A stretch of 64,000 bases of DNA from Microbacterium sp. RU33B (GTDB taxonomy: Bacteria > Actinomycetota > Actinomycetes > Actinomycetales > Microbacteriaceae), in the NCBI RefSeq assembly GCF_900155915.1, contig NZ_FTPO01000002.1:186001-250000 (forward strand), in the 5' to 3' direction. The notes beneath the pieces were generated by a model. The model searched no databases, was not told the DNA's origin, and saw only the letters and a list, made by a program, of their open reading frames with translations. Both the position numbers and the translations under genes were made by a program. Positions 1 to 7,444 of the stretch are shown in pieces. Each line of letters begins with the position of its first letter. Position 1 is the stretch's first letter.

Positions 1-39
1 GATGCTGCGGCATCCGCCCCTTCGTCTTCTCCGGAGGAA

Positions 40-1374
40 CTAGACGCTGACGCCGCGGGCCCGGAGGAACGGGATGGGGTCGACTTGCGCGCCGTTGACG
101 TAGACCTCGAAGTGGAGGTGGTTGCCGAAGGAGTTGCCTGTCGTCCCGACGCCGGCGATGTTCTGTCCGGCGTTCACCCATTGGCCCGCGCGTACGTACC
201 GACCGCCGTCCACGATGTGCGCGTAGCTCGTGGCGATGCCGCCGCCGTGGTTGATCTTGATCCAGTTGCCGAAGCCGGGACCGGTGTAGCCGGAGTATTC
301 GACCGTGCCCGCAGCAGCCGCGTAGATCGGCGACCATGCACCGGCGGCGAGGTCGATGCCGCGGTGGAAGGTACTGCCGCACCGCCCGCCGCCACACGTC
401 GGCGTGCGCGGACCGTAGCCCGACGAGAGCCATCCCGTTCCTGGTCGGGCCCATCCGGATGCCTGGGGCACACCGCCGCCCTGCGCCTTGCCGGCCTGCG
501 CAGCCGCGGCCGCGGCGGCTGCTGCGGCCGCCGCCTCGGCCGCCTTGCGCTGACGCTCGGCCTCGACGCCGGCCTGGTAGTCGGCGAGCGTCTTGGCAGA
601 AGCGTCCTTGAGGGCCACGAGCTGAGCCTGCAGCTCGACGAGGTGCGTCTCCTGAGCGGCGAGCGCTGCTTCCGCGGCCGCGGCCGCGTTCTGCGCCTCG
701 ATCATCTTGGCTTCGGCGATCTTCTGCAGGCGGTCGCGCTCGACGCGCTGGTCCTCTGCCTGGAGGCCGAGGCTCTGCGCGGAGTTGCGGGCCGACGTGG
801 CGTCGGCGTACACCGACTGGTTGCGCTCGAGGAGCTTGTCCATCGTGCCGAGGCGCGCGAGGAGGTCGTCGGCGTCGGCGGCGGATCCCGCGAAGAAGAG
901 TTCGAGAGCGGTGTCGTCGCCGCCGTTGCGATACAGGCGGGAGGCGACGCGGCCGGCTTTGTTGGCGGCGGTCAGCGCTTCCTGGGCCTTCGTGTCGGCC
1001 TGGCTCTGGAGGTCGACGGCGCGCTCTGCGGCGGCGGTGTACTCCTCCTGCGCGACGGCGTACGCGTCCGCGGTCTGCTCGGCCACGGCCTGCGTGCGTG
1101 CGACTTCCGCCTGCAGCGACGCGATCAGTCCCTCGATGCGGGAGATCTCGCCGGCCTTGGCGGTCTCGTTCTGGCGAGCGCGCTGCACGTCGTCCCACGA
1201 GGGGTAGTCGGCGGCGAACGCACGGGGAACGTAAGCGGAGCCGAGGGCGGCGGCGCCCACGATGCCCAGGATGCCGAGCCCGAGCGCGGTGCGGCGATCG
1301 ACGGCGGGCCAGCGCAGACGTCGCTCTCCGGAGGCGCGCGCGCCATCCGTGTCGAACGTCTTCTGGGACTCCAC
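40..1374 (-). CDS. Secreted M23-family peptidoglycan endopeptidase with coiled-coil domain
   Basis: Likely cleaves peptidoglycan cross-links outside the membrane. The start is placed at a GTG at 1374 because a GGGAGG box lies 6 nt upstream; the reading frame is open further but would run into the tRNA genes. Residues ~25-55 form an N-terminal signal with an Arg-Arg pair (VDRRTALGLG) and an AFA/A cleavage site, so Tat export is possible. A long Ala/Glu/Gln-rich coiled coil follows (~60-290), then a LytM/M23 domain (~310-440) with the zinc ligands HRGID (H337, D341), YAH (H386) and HLHFEVY (H419, H421) intact, so it should be active. Architecture resembles NlpD/EnvC-like regulators, but the complete metal site suggests an enzyme. 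Length 444 aa. Confidence 0.92.
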   Translation of the reverse strand: MESQKTFDTDGARASGERRLRWPAVDRRTALGLGILGIVGAAALGSAYVPRAFAADYPSWDDVQRARQNETAKAGEISRIEGLIASLQAEVARTQAVAEQTADAYAVAQEEYTAAAERAVDLQSQADTKAQEALTAANKAGRVASRLYRNGGDDTALELFFAGSAADADDLLARLGTMDKLLERNQSVYADATSARNSAQSLGLQAEDQRVERDRLQKIAEAKMIEAQNAAAAAEAALAAQETHLVELQAQLVALKDASAKTLADYQAGVEAERQRKAAEAAAAAAAAAAAAQAGKAQGGGVPQASGWARPGTGWLSSGYGPRTPTCGGGRCGSTFHRGIDLAAGAWSPIYAAAAGTVEYSGYTGPGFGNWIKINHGGGIATSYAHIVDGGRYVRAGQWVNAGQNIAGVGTTGNSFGNHLHFEVYVNGAQVDPIPFLRARGVSV

Positions 1375-1405
1375 AGGAGCCTCCCGTCGCCGATTCACAA
1401 CTTTC

Positions 1406-1433
1406 ACACTAGCAACATGAGTCACAGACGCAA
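1406..1433 (-). promoter_or_regulatory. Candidate promoter of the M23 peptidase gene
   Basis: On the minus strand, TTGCGT (1433-1428) and TAGTGT (1411-1406) are separated by 16 nt. The predicted start of transcription leaves a leader of about 25 nt before the GTG at 1374. Assigned by eye only. Confidence 0.4.
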
Positions 1434-1527
1434 CGGTTGCCCGAATTAAGTGTGCCTCCGATCGGCGGCACACGCACCGGCAATCTTGCCCCGCTCCTTC
1501 GCGCCGACCGGGCGGGCGCGCCCTCGA

Positions 1528-1557
1528 TTGGCGAATCCGTGGGCGATTGCGTATGCT
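1528..1557 (+). promoter_or_regulatory. Candidate sigma-70 promoter of the tRNA cluster
   Basis: TTGGCG (1528-1533) and TATGCT (1552-1557) with an 18-nt spacer stand about 37 nt before tRNA-Glu, the right distance for a tRNA operon promoter. Confidence 0.55.
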
Positions 1558-1593
1558 TGTCCCTCGGTAAGCGTGAGCCTCCACGGTTCGCTC

Positions 1594-1669
1594 GGCCCCA
1601 TCGTTTAGCGGCCTAGGACGCCGCCCTTTCACGGCGGTAGCACGGGTTCGAATCCCGTTGGGGTCACCA
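1594..1669 (+). tRNA. tRNA-Glu (TTC)
   Basis: Acceptor stem GGCCCCA pairs with TGGGGTC (one G-T wobble), anticodon stem CCGCC/GGCGG with anticodon TTC, T-loop GGTTCGAATCC. The CCA end is encoded (1667-1669). Confidence 0.97.
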
Positions 1670-1694
1670 CTTACCGGCACAACTTAATACGCAT

Positions 1695-1768
1695 GGCCCT
1701 GTAGCGCAGTTGGTTAGCGTGCCGCCCTGTCACGGCGGAGGTCGCGGGTTCAAGTCCCGTCAGGGTCG
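1695..1768 (+). tRNA. tRNA-Asp (GTC)
   Basis: Acceptor stem GGCCCTG/CAGGGTC, anticodon stem CCGCC/GGCGG with anticodon GTC, T-arm GCGGGTTCAAGTCCCGT. CCA is not encoded. It lies 25 nt after tRNA-Glu and is followed by a terminator-like hairpin. Confidence 0.97.
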
Positions 1769-1779
1769 CTCCGAGCGAC

Positions 1780-1803
1780 AGCCCCTTCTCGGAGGGGCTT
1801 TCG
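1780..1803 (+). terminator. Rho-independent terminator after tRNA-Asp
   Basis: Hairpin with arms AGCCCC (1780-1785) and GGGGCT (1794-1799), extendable through the loop, followed by TTCGT. Confidence 0.65.
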
Positions 1804-1842
1804 TCTAGGACGCGGCAGATCTGTTCATTCCGGATGCCGCGC

Positions 1843-1915
1843 GGCTCTGTAGCTCAGTTGGTAGAGCGCACGACTGAAAATCGTGAGGTCACGGGATCGA
1901 CGCCCGTCGGAGCCA
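1843..1915 (+). tRNA. tRNA-Phe (GAA), integration target of the island
   Basis: Acceptor stem GGCTCTG/CGGAGCC (one T-G pair), D-arm GCTCAGTTGGTAGAGC, anticodon stem CACGA/TCGTG with anticodon GAA, T-arm ACGGG-ATCGACG-CCCGT. The gene is complete. Its 3' part from the anticodon loop onward is duplicated at 8811, marking it as the attachment site of the 6.9-kb island. Confidence 0.96.
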
Positions 1916-1986
1916 CAAGGACCGTCGTTACAACGGTCCCAGAAACCCTCGCCTAGCTTCTACATGGCGGGGGTTTCGCTTTGCCC
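1873..1986 (+). repeat. Left direct repeat (attL-like) of the tRNA-Phe island
   Basis: 114 nt covering the 3' part of tRNA-Phe, a GACCGT/ACGGTC inverted repeat and the tRNA terminator. It matches 8811-8924 at 112 of 114 positions; the mismatches are 1918/8856 (a/c) and 1977/8915 (c/t). The displacement of 6938 bp defines the island length. Confidence 0.93.
1943..1976 (+). terminator. Terminator of tRNA-Phe
   Basis: An 11-bp stem, AAACCCTCGCC with GGCGGGGGTTT (one T-G pair), followed by a T-rich end. The same hairpin is carried in the right-hand repeat at 8881-8914. Confidence 0.6.
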
Positions 1987-2325
1987 TGGTTAGGGTCTCT
2001 TTCCGAGGCGCCCGGGTCCGCCGCGGTGACGGTCGGTGTGCTGGCGTGACAAGGCGACACGTCAGCAGAGAATGGGCCAGAAACCGCCGTCGCGCATCGG
2101 GTTGGGCCGGTCTGGGGCCGGTCTCTGCCATGCTTCCCTCCCTGCGCAACAGCGCTCGGCTCGCGGCATTAACGAGACCCACTCATAGCCTGACTGAGGC
2201 CGCAGATGCCCAAATCCGAAGGGTTCGCAGCCTGAACCGATTGAGGGAGTTGTTCGCCCGCCGTCGAGGAGACCGGCGTCCCACCCCCGGGCGCTGACTC
2301 AGGCCAGCCCACAGACTGCCGCAGG
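1987..2325. other. Stretch without recognisable gene, left end of the island
   Basis: 339 nt between the left repeat and the end of the NACHT-type gene. Open frames exist on both strands (e.g. 2046-2297 plus, 1928-2182 minus), but their translations are Arg/Ala/Pro-rich shadows with no recognisable domain. In particular I see no integrase or excisionase remnant. It could hold attachment-site arms. Confidence 0.5.
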
Positions 2326-4524
2326 TTAGCTCACCAACTCCCAGTAAGGATCTTGCGAGAGCTTCTGCTCCGCGACCAGAGATGCCATCCGCTTCGTGTA
2401 GCGCCTTTGGGGAATGTAGACCCAGCCCTGGTCTCCCTTAACTTTGTGCAGGACACCCTCGGTTACGAACTGCCGTAAGACCTTATCGGCGACTGTCTTG
2501 TCCCAATACGACTCGGTGCCCCTGACGAGGGCTTCTTCCCGCCGTCCGGAACCAGGCTGGAAGAAGAGCTTTTTCACAAGTGCCATCAGGGTCTTCTGAG
2601 AGTTGGTGAGGTTCAAAGTGCTAATGCGCGCAGACGATAGAGCCTCGTCATACTCCTCCACGAAAAATTTCGTTCCAAAAGCTGTCGGAAGATCTTCTCT
2701 GGAGCTCACGCCGACTAACCGGTCGACGAGGCAGTCATCGATGAACACGTTGTCAAAACGGGCATTGTCGAAGGTCAACTCAGACACATGCACGTTTGTG
2801 ATGGTCAAGTTCTTGACTGACACATCTACGAACGAAAGGGAGGTCATCTCACCGCCATCGATGCTCAGCTTCTCGAAGTCGATCTCTTGATCATCTGATA
2901 GCAAACGTGTAGCCACGTAGTCAGCGGCTGCTTGCATGTTCCCGTGAGCGATACATTGCCTGACAAATTTGAGCGGCGAAGCGTCCTTCACCAAACGACG
3001 CGACCAAACTCTCATACCAAAATCGTCCAGCGGCTGTACCCAAATCTCGCGCGCGGCCTCCATCGCCGAGGTTGCGAATGAATGCTCCACCGCGAGCCCG
3101 CGCAAACCTCCCTTCGCGTACGGGTCGATGAACGTGCGGTCTGAGCTCTCGGCACCAATCCGCCCTAGGTAGGGAAGACGCTGTAGCAATATGGCCGACT
3201 CATCGATTGGCGCGTACCCCGTTACGGCAAAGAATGCCTCGTTCAACGCCTGGAGCGTAAGCCGCTCAGCGTAATCAGGCTGAGTCCGGGAAACTTGAGC
3301 GAGTCGGAGAAGAATGCGTTTGACTGTCGATGCGTCAATCGCGGCGTTGATGCGAGTTTCCCGATGGCATATCGCATCAACGACTTTCTCAAAGAAGTCC
3401 ACCTCGCCGTCGGCGCTTTCCTGCAGGAGAACCAGCTCTGCGGGGTCGAGGGAGACCAGCAGCTGGCAGATCAAGGGCTTTCGCGGCATCCACTCCGGCA
3501 CCGATGTCGAGTTCGAGTGAGTCGCTACATAGTTGGCTGCCTCCGCTTCGCTGAACTCCTCAGGGCATCGCAGCACTATGGTGTCGGCTTCGAGCCCGAG
3601 CGACTCGAGCATCTCGGTGTCGGAACTGAAGTAGTGGTCTCTGCCTGTGATCACAAGACCGGCTCCACCGCTGCTTTGAACGGCGTCTCGCACACCTTCG
3701 AGGCTCTTCCGTCTGACCTCGGCGAGCATCGCGGCATCGCCAGACCACGACTGAGAGCCAATCTCATCGAAACCGTCGAGAAGAAGCGGGTGATTTCCGC
3801 GCCGCACACTCTTTACTAAGTTGTCGGCAAAATCGGAGAGTCCGAGCGCATCCAGATGATTGCGGACCATGTGATCGAAACGGCGATATCCCCAGTTGTC
3901 CCGCAGGTCAATGGCAATGGGTGTGAATGAGTCCGAGGTGTCGGAGAGTGCACGGAACGTCTCTTTGACGCAACGGGATTTGCCGGTACCAAACTCGCCT
4001 AGGAGAATGATCCGTTTCTTGCCAGCGAGGGCGGCAGAAATGTCCTCCACGCTGTACTTTTTCCCTTTCGGGTCCACATATGAGATCGGCGTGAACGGCG
4101 ACTCGTCAGATACGCCAGTCTGCGGCTCTACTGCGCTCCCGAAGGGTCGTCGCGATCGTTCATAAACATATTGACTGGAAGCAAGAAACTTTGATGCGAA
4201 CGACTCGATTGTGTGAAACTCCACGCCAGCCGCATCAGCTGCGGCAGTAAGCGAGGGATGGTTGTTCTGCGACGTCACGAAATATGTTTCGGCATACTTT
4301 CCCTGCGACATGAGCGCCGCTTTCATCTGGGCCAGCTTCGTGACGTCGTCACGCAGTTTCGCAAGATCGTCACGAACGGATATCTCGATGAGGACGAGGT
4401 AATCCTTCCGGACGTGGACGACCCCGTCGCACTGTGTACCGGCGACCTGCTCGCTGCGGCAGGGTGACGACCACACCGCCTCGGCGATGGCACGAACCTC
4501 TTCTTCTACACTTTGCCAGCCCAC
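2326..4524 (-). CDS. NACHT/STAND-type NTPase with PD-(D/E)xK-like N-terminus; putative phage-defence effector
   Basis: 732 aa from a GTG with a strong AGGAGGGGG box 6-8 nt upstream. Residues ~1-110 look like a restriction-endonuclease-fold domain: CDGVVHVRKDYLVLIEIS gives D33 and E47-x-S49 in the PD-(D/E)xK spacing, with Ser where Lys is usual. Residues ~165-400 are a P-loop NTPase: Walker A GEFGTGKS (176-183), the NACHT-like Walker B LLLDGFDE (247-254) and an ITGRD sensor (292-296). Residues ~550-610 are pentapeptide-like (LTITNVHVSELTFDNARFDN), and ~650-720 look like a winged helix (TVADKVLRQFVTEGVLHKV). Such proteins usually sense infection and activate an effector; that role is inferred. 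It sits 47 nt behind the beta-class methyltransferase on the same strand, so the two are probably co-transcribed. Confidence 0.75.
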   Translation of the reverse strand: MGWQSVEEEVRAIAEAVWSSPCRSEQVAGTQCDGVVHVRKDYLVLIEISVRDDLAKLRDDVTKLAQMKAALMSQGKYAETYFVTSQNNHPSLTAAADAAGVEFHTIESFASKFLASSQYVYERSRRPFGSAVEPQTGVSDESPFTPISYVDPKGKKYSVEDISAALAGKKRIILLGEFGTGKSRCVKETFRALSDTSDSFTPIAIDLRDNWGYRRFDHMVRNHLDALGLSDFADNLVKSVRRGNHPLLLDGFDEIGSQSWSGDAAMLAEVRRKSLEGVRDAVQSSGGAGLVITGRDHYFSSDTEMLESLGLEADTIVLRCPEEFSEAEAANYVATHSNSTSVPEWMPRKPLICQLLVSLDPAELVLLQESADGEVDFFEKVVDAICHRETRINAAIDASTVKRILLRLAQVSRTQPDYAERLTLQALNEAFFAVTGYAPIDESAILLQRLPYLGRIGAESSDRTFIDPYAKGGLRGLAVEHSFATSAMEAAREIWVQPLDDFGMRVWSRRLVKDASPLKFVRQCIAHGNMQAAADYVATRLLSDDQEIDFEKLSIDGGEMTSLSFVDVSVKNLTITNVHVSELTFDNARFDNVFIDDCLVDRLVGVSSREDLPTAFGTKFFVEEYDEALSSARISTLNLTNSQKTLMALVKKLFFQPGSGRREEALVRGTESYWDKTVADKVLRQFVTEGVLHKVKGDQGWVYIPQRRYTKRMASLVAEQKLSQDPYWELVS

Positions 4525-4571
4525 GTCGCTTCCCCCTCCTATCGCAACTCTGGAAGCTAGTCTTTACTCGT

Positions 4572-5741
4572 TCAAGGCCGGGAAATACCGAATCCCGCGC
4601 GGGCGCCGTCGTTGTAGGCCGCTTGAAGCCTTGGAAGAACAAAAGCTTCGACGACTTCCGAACTCTTCTCAACGCCAAGCCAGGGGCGACCGAGCCTCTG
4701 CGCGGCGACCGCCGTCGTCCCGGACCCAAGATAGAAGTCGAGGACAAGCTCGCCAGGATCTGTCGCGATCTCCACAATGCGTTCGAGAAGTGCCAGCGGC
4801 TTGGGCGTATCGAACGCTGGACGATCGGGGAACTGTCGGAGGAGTGCCTTCTTCGCGCTTGAGGTGTCTCCCACTTCAGCAGCACCCCACACTGTGAAGG
4901 GTGCAAGACCTCCAGATTCGTTCTGGTATCGCTTCAAGCGCGGCTTTCCGTTGCCACCTCGTGGCCAATAGACACGCCCTTCCATGTCTAGTTGAGCGAG
5001 CCGCTCTGCCGTGTAGGTCCAGCATCGTCCGGGCGGCGGCTCGTGGTGGGCACCGGTAGGCGTCACGACGGTATAAAACTGACTCCGTGTGGCGTGCCCC
5101 GATTGCACGGTCATCGGCGCCGAACGCCAGGGTCCACGCGGGTCATCGTCCGGATTCGCAAATGCCCCGTCGTCAGACACCCCATTCCGGACGCGCTTCC
5201 AAGCGCGGGGTCCGTCCGGGGCGTACACGTGGATGTAGTCGTGCATCGAGCTAAAGGCCGTTCGGTTGTCCCGGGTGAGGCGCTTCTGCCAAATGACCGT
5301 TGCAACGAATGCCTCACGTCCGAACACCTCATCCATGACAGAGCGGGCGCGATGCTGCTCGGAATCGTCCAAGTGGAGCCAGACGCTTGCATTAGGTGCA
5401 AGTAGGGGCAGGACAGCCGTCAAGTTGTCGCGAAGCTCATCGAGCCACGAATCCGAGTGACGGCGATCGTCATAGTAGGCGAACCGCTCCCCGGTGTTAT
5501 AGGGCGGATCGAGATAGCAAAGCTTCACCCGACCGCTGTAGTCAACGCCAGGCACCACAGTAGAGAGGGAACCGAGAGCAGAGCCCGCATCCCCGACGAT
5601 GACGACGCCAGCGAGAAGCTCGCCGCAGACCATGCTCGGGATGCCGCGATCCCCAGTCACTTGATGGCGCGGATCTAGTCGCGCCGACTGCGAAACACCC
5701 AGGCTTGCGAGGTCGAGAGCTTCAAGAGTCAATACATCCAC
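4572..5741 (-). CDS. Site-specific DNA N6-adenine methyltransferase, beta class (type III Mod-like)
   Basis: 389 aa. The catalytic motif IV LDPPYNTGE (DPPYNTG at 78-84) comes before the AdoMet-binding motif I DFYLGSGTT (335-343), the beta-class order seen in type III Mod and many type II adenine methyltransferases. The region between (~190-300) is the probable target-recognition domain. No Res helicase/nuclease is nearby, so a type III system is unlikely; the endonuclease partner is more probably the PLD-family gene at the other end of the island. It is divergent from the small regulator at 5795 across 53 AT-rich bases and is followed by the NACHT gene. Confidence 0.88.
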   Translation of the reverse strand: MDVLTLEALDLASLGVSQSARLDPRHQVTGDRGIPSMVCGELLAGVVIVGDAGSALGSLSTVVPGVDYSGRVKLCYLDPPYNTGERFAYYDDRRHSDSWLDELRDNLTAVLPLLAPNASVWLHLDDSEQHRARSVMDEVFGREAFVATVIWQKRLTRDNRTAFSSMHDYIHVYAPDGPRAWKRVRNGVSDDGAFANPDDDPRGPWRSAPMTVQSGHATRSQFYTVVTPTGAHHEPPPGRCWTYTAERLAQLDMEGRVYWPRGGNGKPRLKRYQNESGGLAPFTVWGAAEVGDTSSAKKALLRQFPDRPAFDTPKPLALLERIVEIATDPGELVLDFYLGSGTTAVAAQRLGRPWLGVEKSSEVVEAFVLPRLQAAYNDGARAGFGISRP

Positions 5742-5794
5742 CTAACTTTCATGTTTTAATATACAAGACACAGGCTTGATGTAAAAGGTGAGCG
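5742..5794. promoter_or_regulatory. Divergent control region of the island's restriction-modification genes
   Basis: 53 nt between two divergent start codons, markedly AT-rich (GTTTTAATATACAAGACACA core) in a GC-rich genome. Both the methyltransferase/NACHT operon and the regulator/methyltransferase operon must start here. It is the obvious binding site for the winged-helix protein at 5795. AAAGGTGAG serves as ribosome binding site for that gene. Confidence 0.55.
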
Positions 5795-6085
5795 ATGGAT
5801 CCGATGCGGGTAAGCGCTGACTTGTTCGGCCGCGGATGCCGCTTGCCCGTCGCCCTTTGGGTGCTCAGCCGAGAGTCAGGGCGGTTCTATCAGTCGGAGC
5901 CTCCCGCAGAACTTGGGCCGCCGACCGCCGTCAGGCAGGAGCTGGCTCGTCTGGCGAGGGCTGGACTGCTAGTCGAGGAAAGAAGTGAGGGCGGGAATCG
6001 CGTGTATTACAACCGCACGGACAGCCCCCTGTGGCGCGTCTTCGCCGAGGCCGCAGACGTGATCGCGAACAGTGACGCGGGCTAA
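5795..6085 (+). CDS. Small winged-helix (ArsR/MarR-like) transcriptional regulator, candidate controller
   Basis: 96 aa with the pattern of a winged-helix DNA-binding domain: PTAVRQELARLARAGLLVEE as recognition region, then wing GGNRVYYNRTDSPLWRVF. No ligand domain or metal-binding Cys cluster is evident. Its place between the two methyltransferase genes, just after the shared divergent promoter, suggests it controls expression of the restriction-modification genes as C-proteins do, although it is not of the usual Xre-type C-protein family. That role is inferred from context. Confidence 0.75.
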   Translation: MDPMRVSADLFGRGCRLPVALWVLSRESGRFYQSEPPAELGPPTAVRQELARLARAGLLVEERSEGGNRVYYNRTDSPLWRVFAEAADVIANSDAG

Positions 6086-6106
6086 CCTGGTGCATCCTTC
6101 AAACAT

Positions 6107-7444
6107 ATGTTCGACCTCCGACACGCGCGCGTCCATGGGTTGGCTCCGATGACAGCTACTCCGCTGCGACCCATCCACTACCTGGGGAATAAGTCGCGCC
6201 ACCTTCGACCCATCGTGTCAACTGTGTTGGGGCTGGCCGCACCGGGAACCTCGGTGATCGACTTGTTCGCCGGCACGGGCGTCGTCTCAAGGGAGCTCGC
6301 CAAAGCACGTCAAGTCACATCCGTCGACGTCCAGGCCTATTCTGCGACGCTGGCGCAGGCGCTCTGTTCACCGCGCAAGTACGACGCTCGCGAACGGACG
6401 CAGATCGTCGAGCGTGCTCGCAACTGGCTAGATGCATTGCCTTCTGAGGTCTCCGCTCTACTCGACTACGAATCCATGGTGACGGACGGAGCCAATACCG
6501 AACCCAGCCTCTTCGTGCTTCTGACAGAGGAAGGGTCTCTCACTCGCACTAATGCGACTGACCCGGCGCTCTCATCGGCGAAGGCGGACGCCCTAGCTGC
6601 CCTAACGACAGCAGGTGCCGTGATTACCTCCTACTACGGAGGTGTCTACTTTTCGTACCGTCAGGCGCTCGAGATTGACGCGCTGATGGCGGCGATCGGC
6701 CATAGCCACGCAACTCCGGCGGAAGCGACAGCGGTCGCAGCTTTACTCGGTGTTGCCAGCGACACTGTTTCGACAGTGGGAAGCCACTTCGCTCAACCCA
6801 CTCGACTCCGTGCGAGGACGGGCGAACCAAAAGTCTCCTCGATCGTGAAGACTATTCGCGCTCGGTCCGCCTCTGTCCTTGTGTCGTACGAACTGTGGCT
6901 CCGTCGATATGCCGCACTCGATCCAACGAAGTTCGCGTGCAGTACGGTGACGTCGGACTTTCGCGCTGTCCTCGGCACTATCGGAGACGACGTTGGCGCA
7001 ATCTATGCCGACCCGCCCTATACCCGAGACCACTACAGCCGGTTCTACCACGTGCTCGAAACGATCGCAGTCGGTGATGACCCGGGCGTAACGACGGCGC
7101 CTGGGTCAGACCAAGCGAGTCGTGGCCTATATCGCCTCAGCAGACACCAGTCTCCCTTCAGTATTCGGTCTCAGGTAGCGAGCGCATTCAATGTGCTCTT
7201 TGAGTCAGCGGGCCAACGGGCTATCCCCTTGGTTCTGTCATACTCGCCGCAAGGAAGTGGAACTCGCGCCCGCCCTGAAACACGACTGATGACTATCGAT
7301 CGGATCGCTGCCGCAGCGCGCGCGCGTTTCTCTGAGGTCTACGTTGTGCCGATAGACACCTCAGTGCATAGCCGGTTCAACCGAACCGATCTTCACGGCG
7401 AGACCCCAGACGATGCTGAGGTTCTCATCGTCGCCCGCCCTTAA
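6107..7444 (+). CDS. DNA N6-adenine methyltransferase, alpha class (D12/Dam-like)
   Basis: Up to 445 aa. The N-terminal RPIHYLGNK (25-29) and DLFAGTG (52-58) are the D12-family motifs X and I, and ADPPYTRDHY (D302-Y305) is catalytic motif IV, giving the alpha-class order. Between them lies a ~200-residue insertion/target-recognition region. The ATG at 6107 has no clear ribosome site; an ATG at 6149 gives MTATPLRPIHYLGNK, closer to the family's usual start, so the N-terminus is uncertain by 14 residues. It follows the regulator by 21 nt and converges with the PLD nuclease, the two stop codons sharing 4 nt (7441-7444). Probably methylates one strand of the site cut by that nuclease. Confidence 0.87.
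   Translation: MFDLRHARVHGLAPMTATPLRPIHYLGNKSRHLRPIVSTVLGLAAPGTSVIDLFAGTGVVSRELAKARQVTSVDVQAYSATLAQALCSPRKYDARERTQIVERARNWLDALPSEVSALLDYESMVTDGANTEPSLFVLLTEEGSLTRTNATDPALSSAKADALAALTTAGAVITSYYGGVYFSYRQALEIDALMAAIGHSHATPAEATAVAALLGVASDTVSTVGSHFAQPTRLRARTGEPKVSSIVKTIRARSASVLVSYELWLRRYAALDPTKFACSTVTSDFRAVLGTIGDDVGAIYADPPYTRDHYSRFYHVLETIAVGDDPGVTTAPGSDQASRGLYRLSRHQSPFSIRSQVASAFNVLFESAGQRAIPLVLSYSPQGSGTRARPETRLMTIDRIAAAARARFSEVYVVPIDTSVHSRFNRTDLHGETPDDAEVLIVARP

Noticed and set aside
1987..2325. Remnant integrase or excisionase at the island edge
   Set aside because: Both open frames translate to low-complexity Arg/Ala/Pro sequence with no RxxHxxR-Y or serine recombinase motif.
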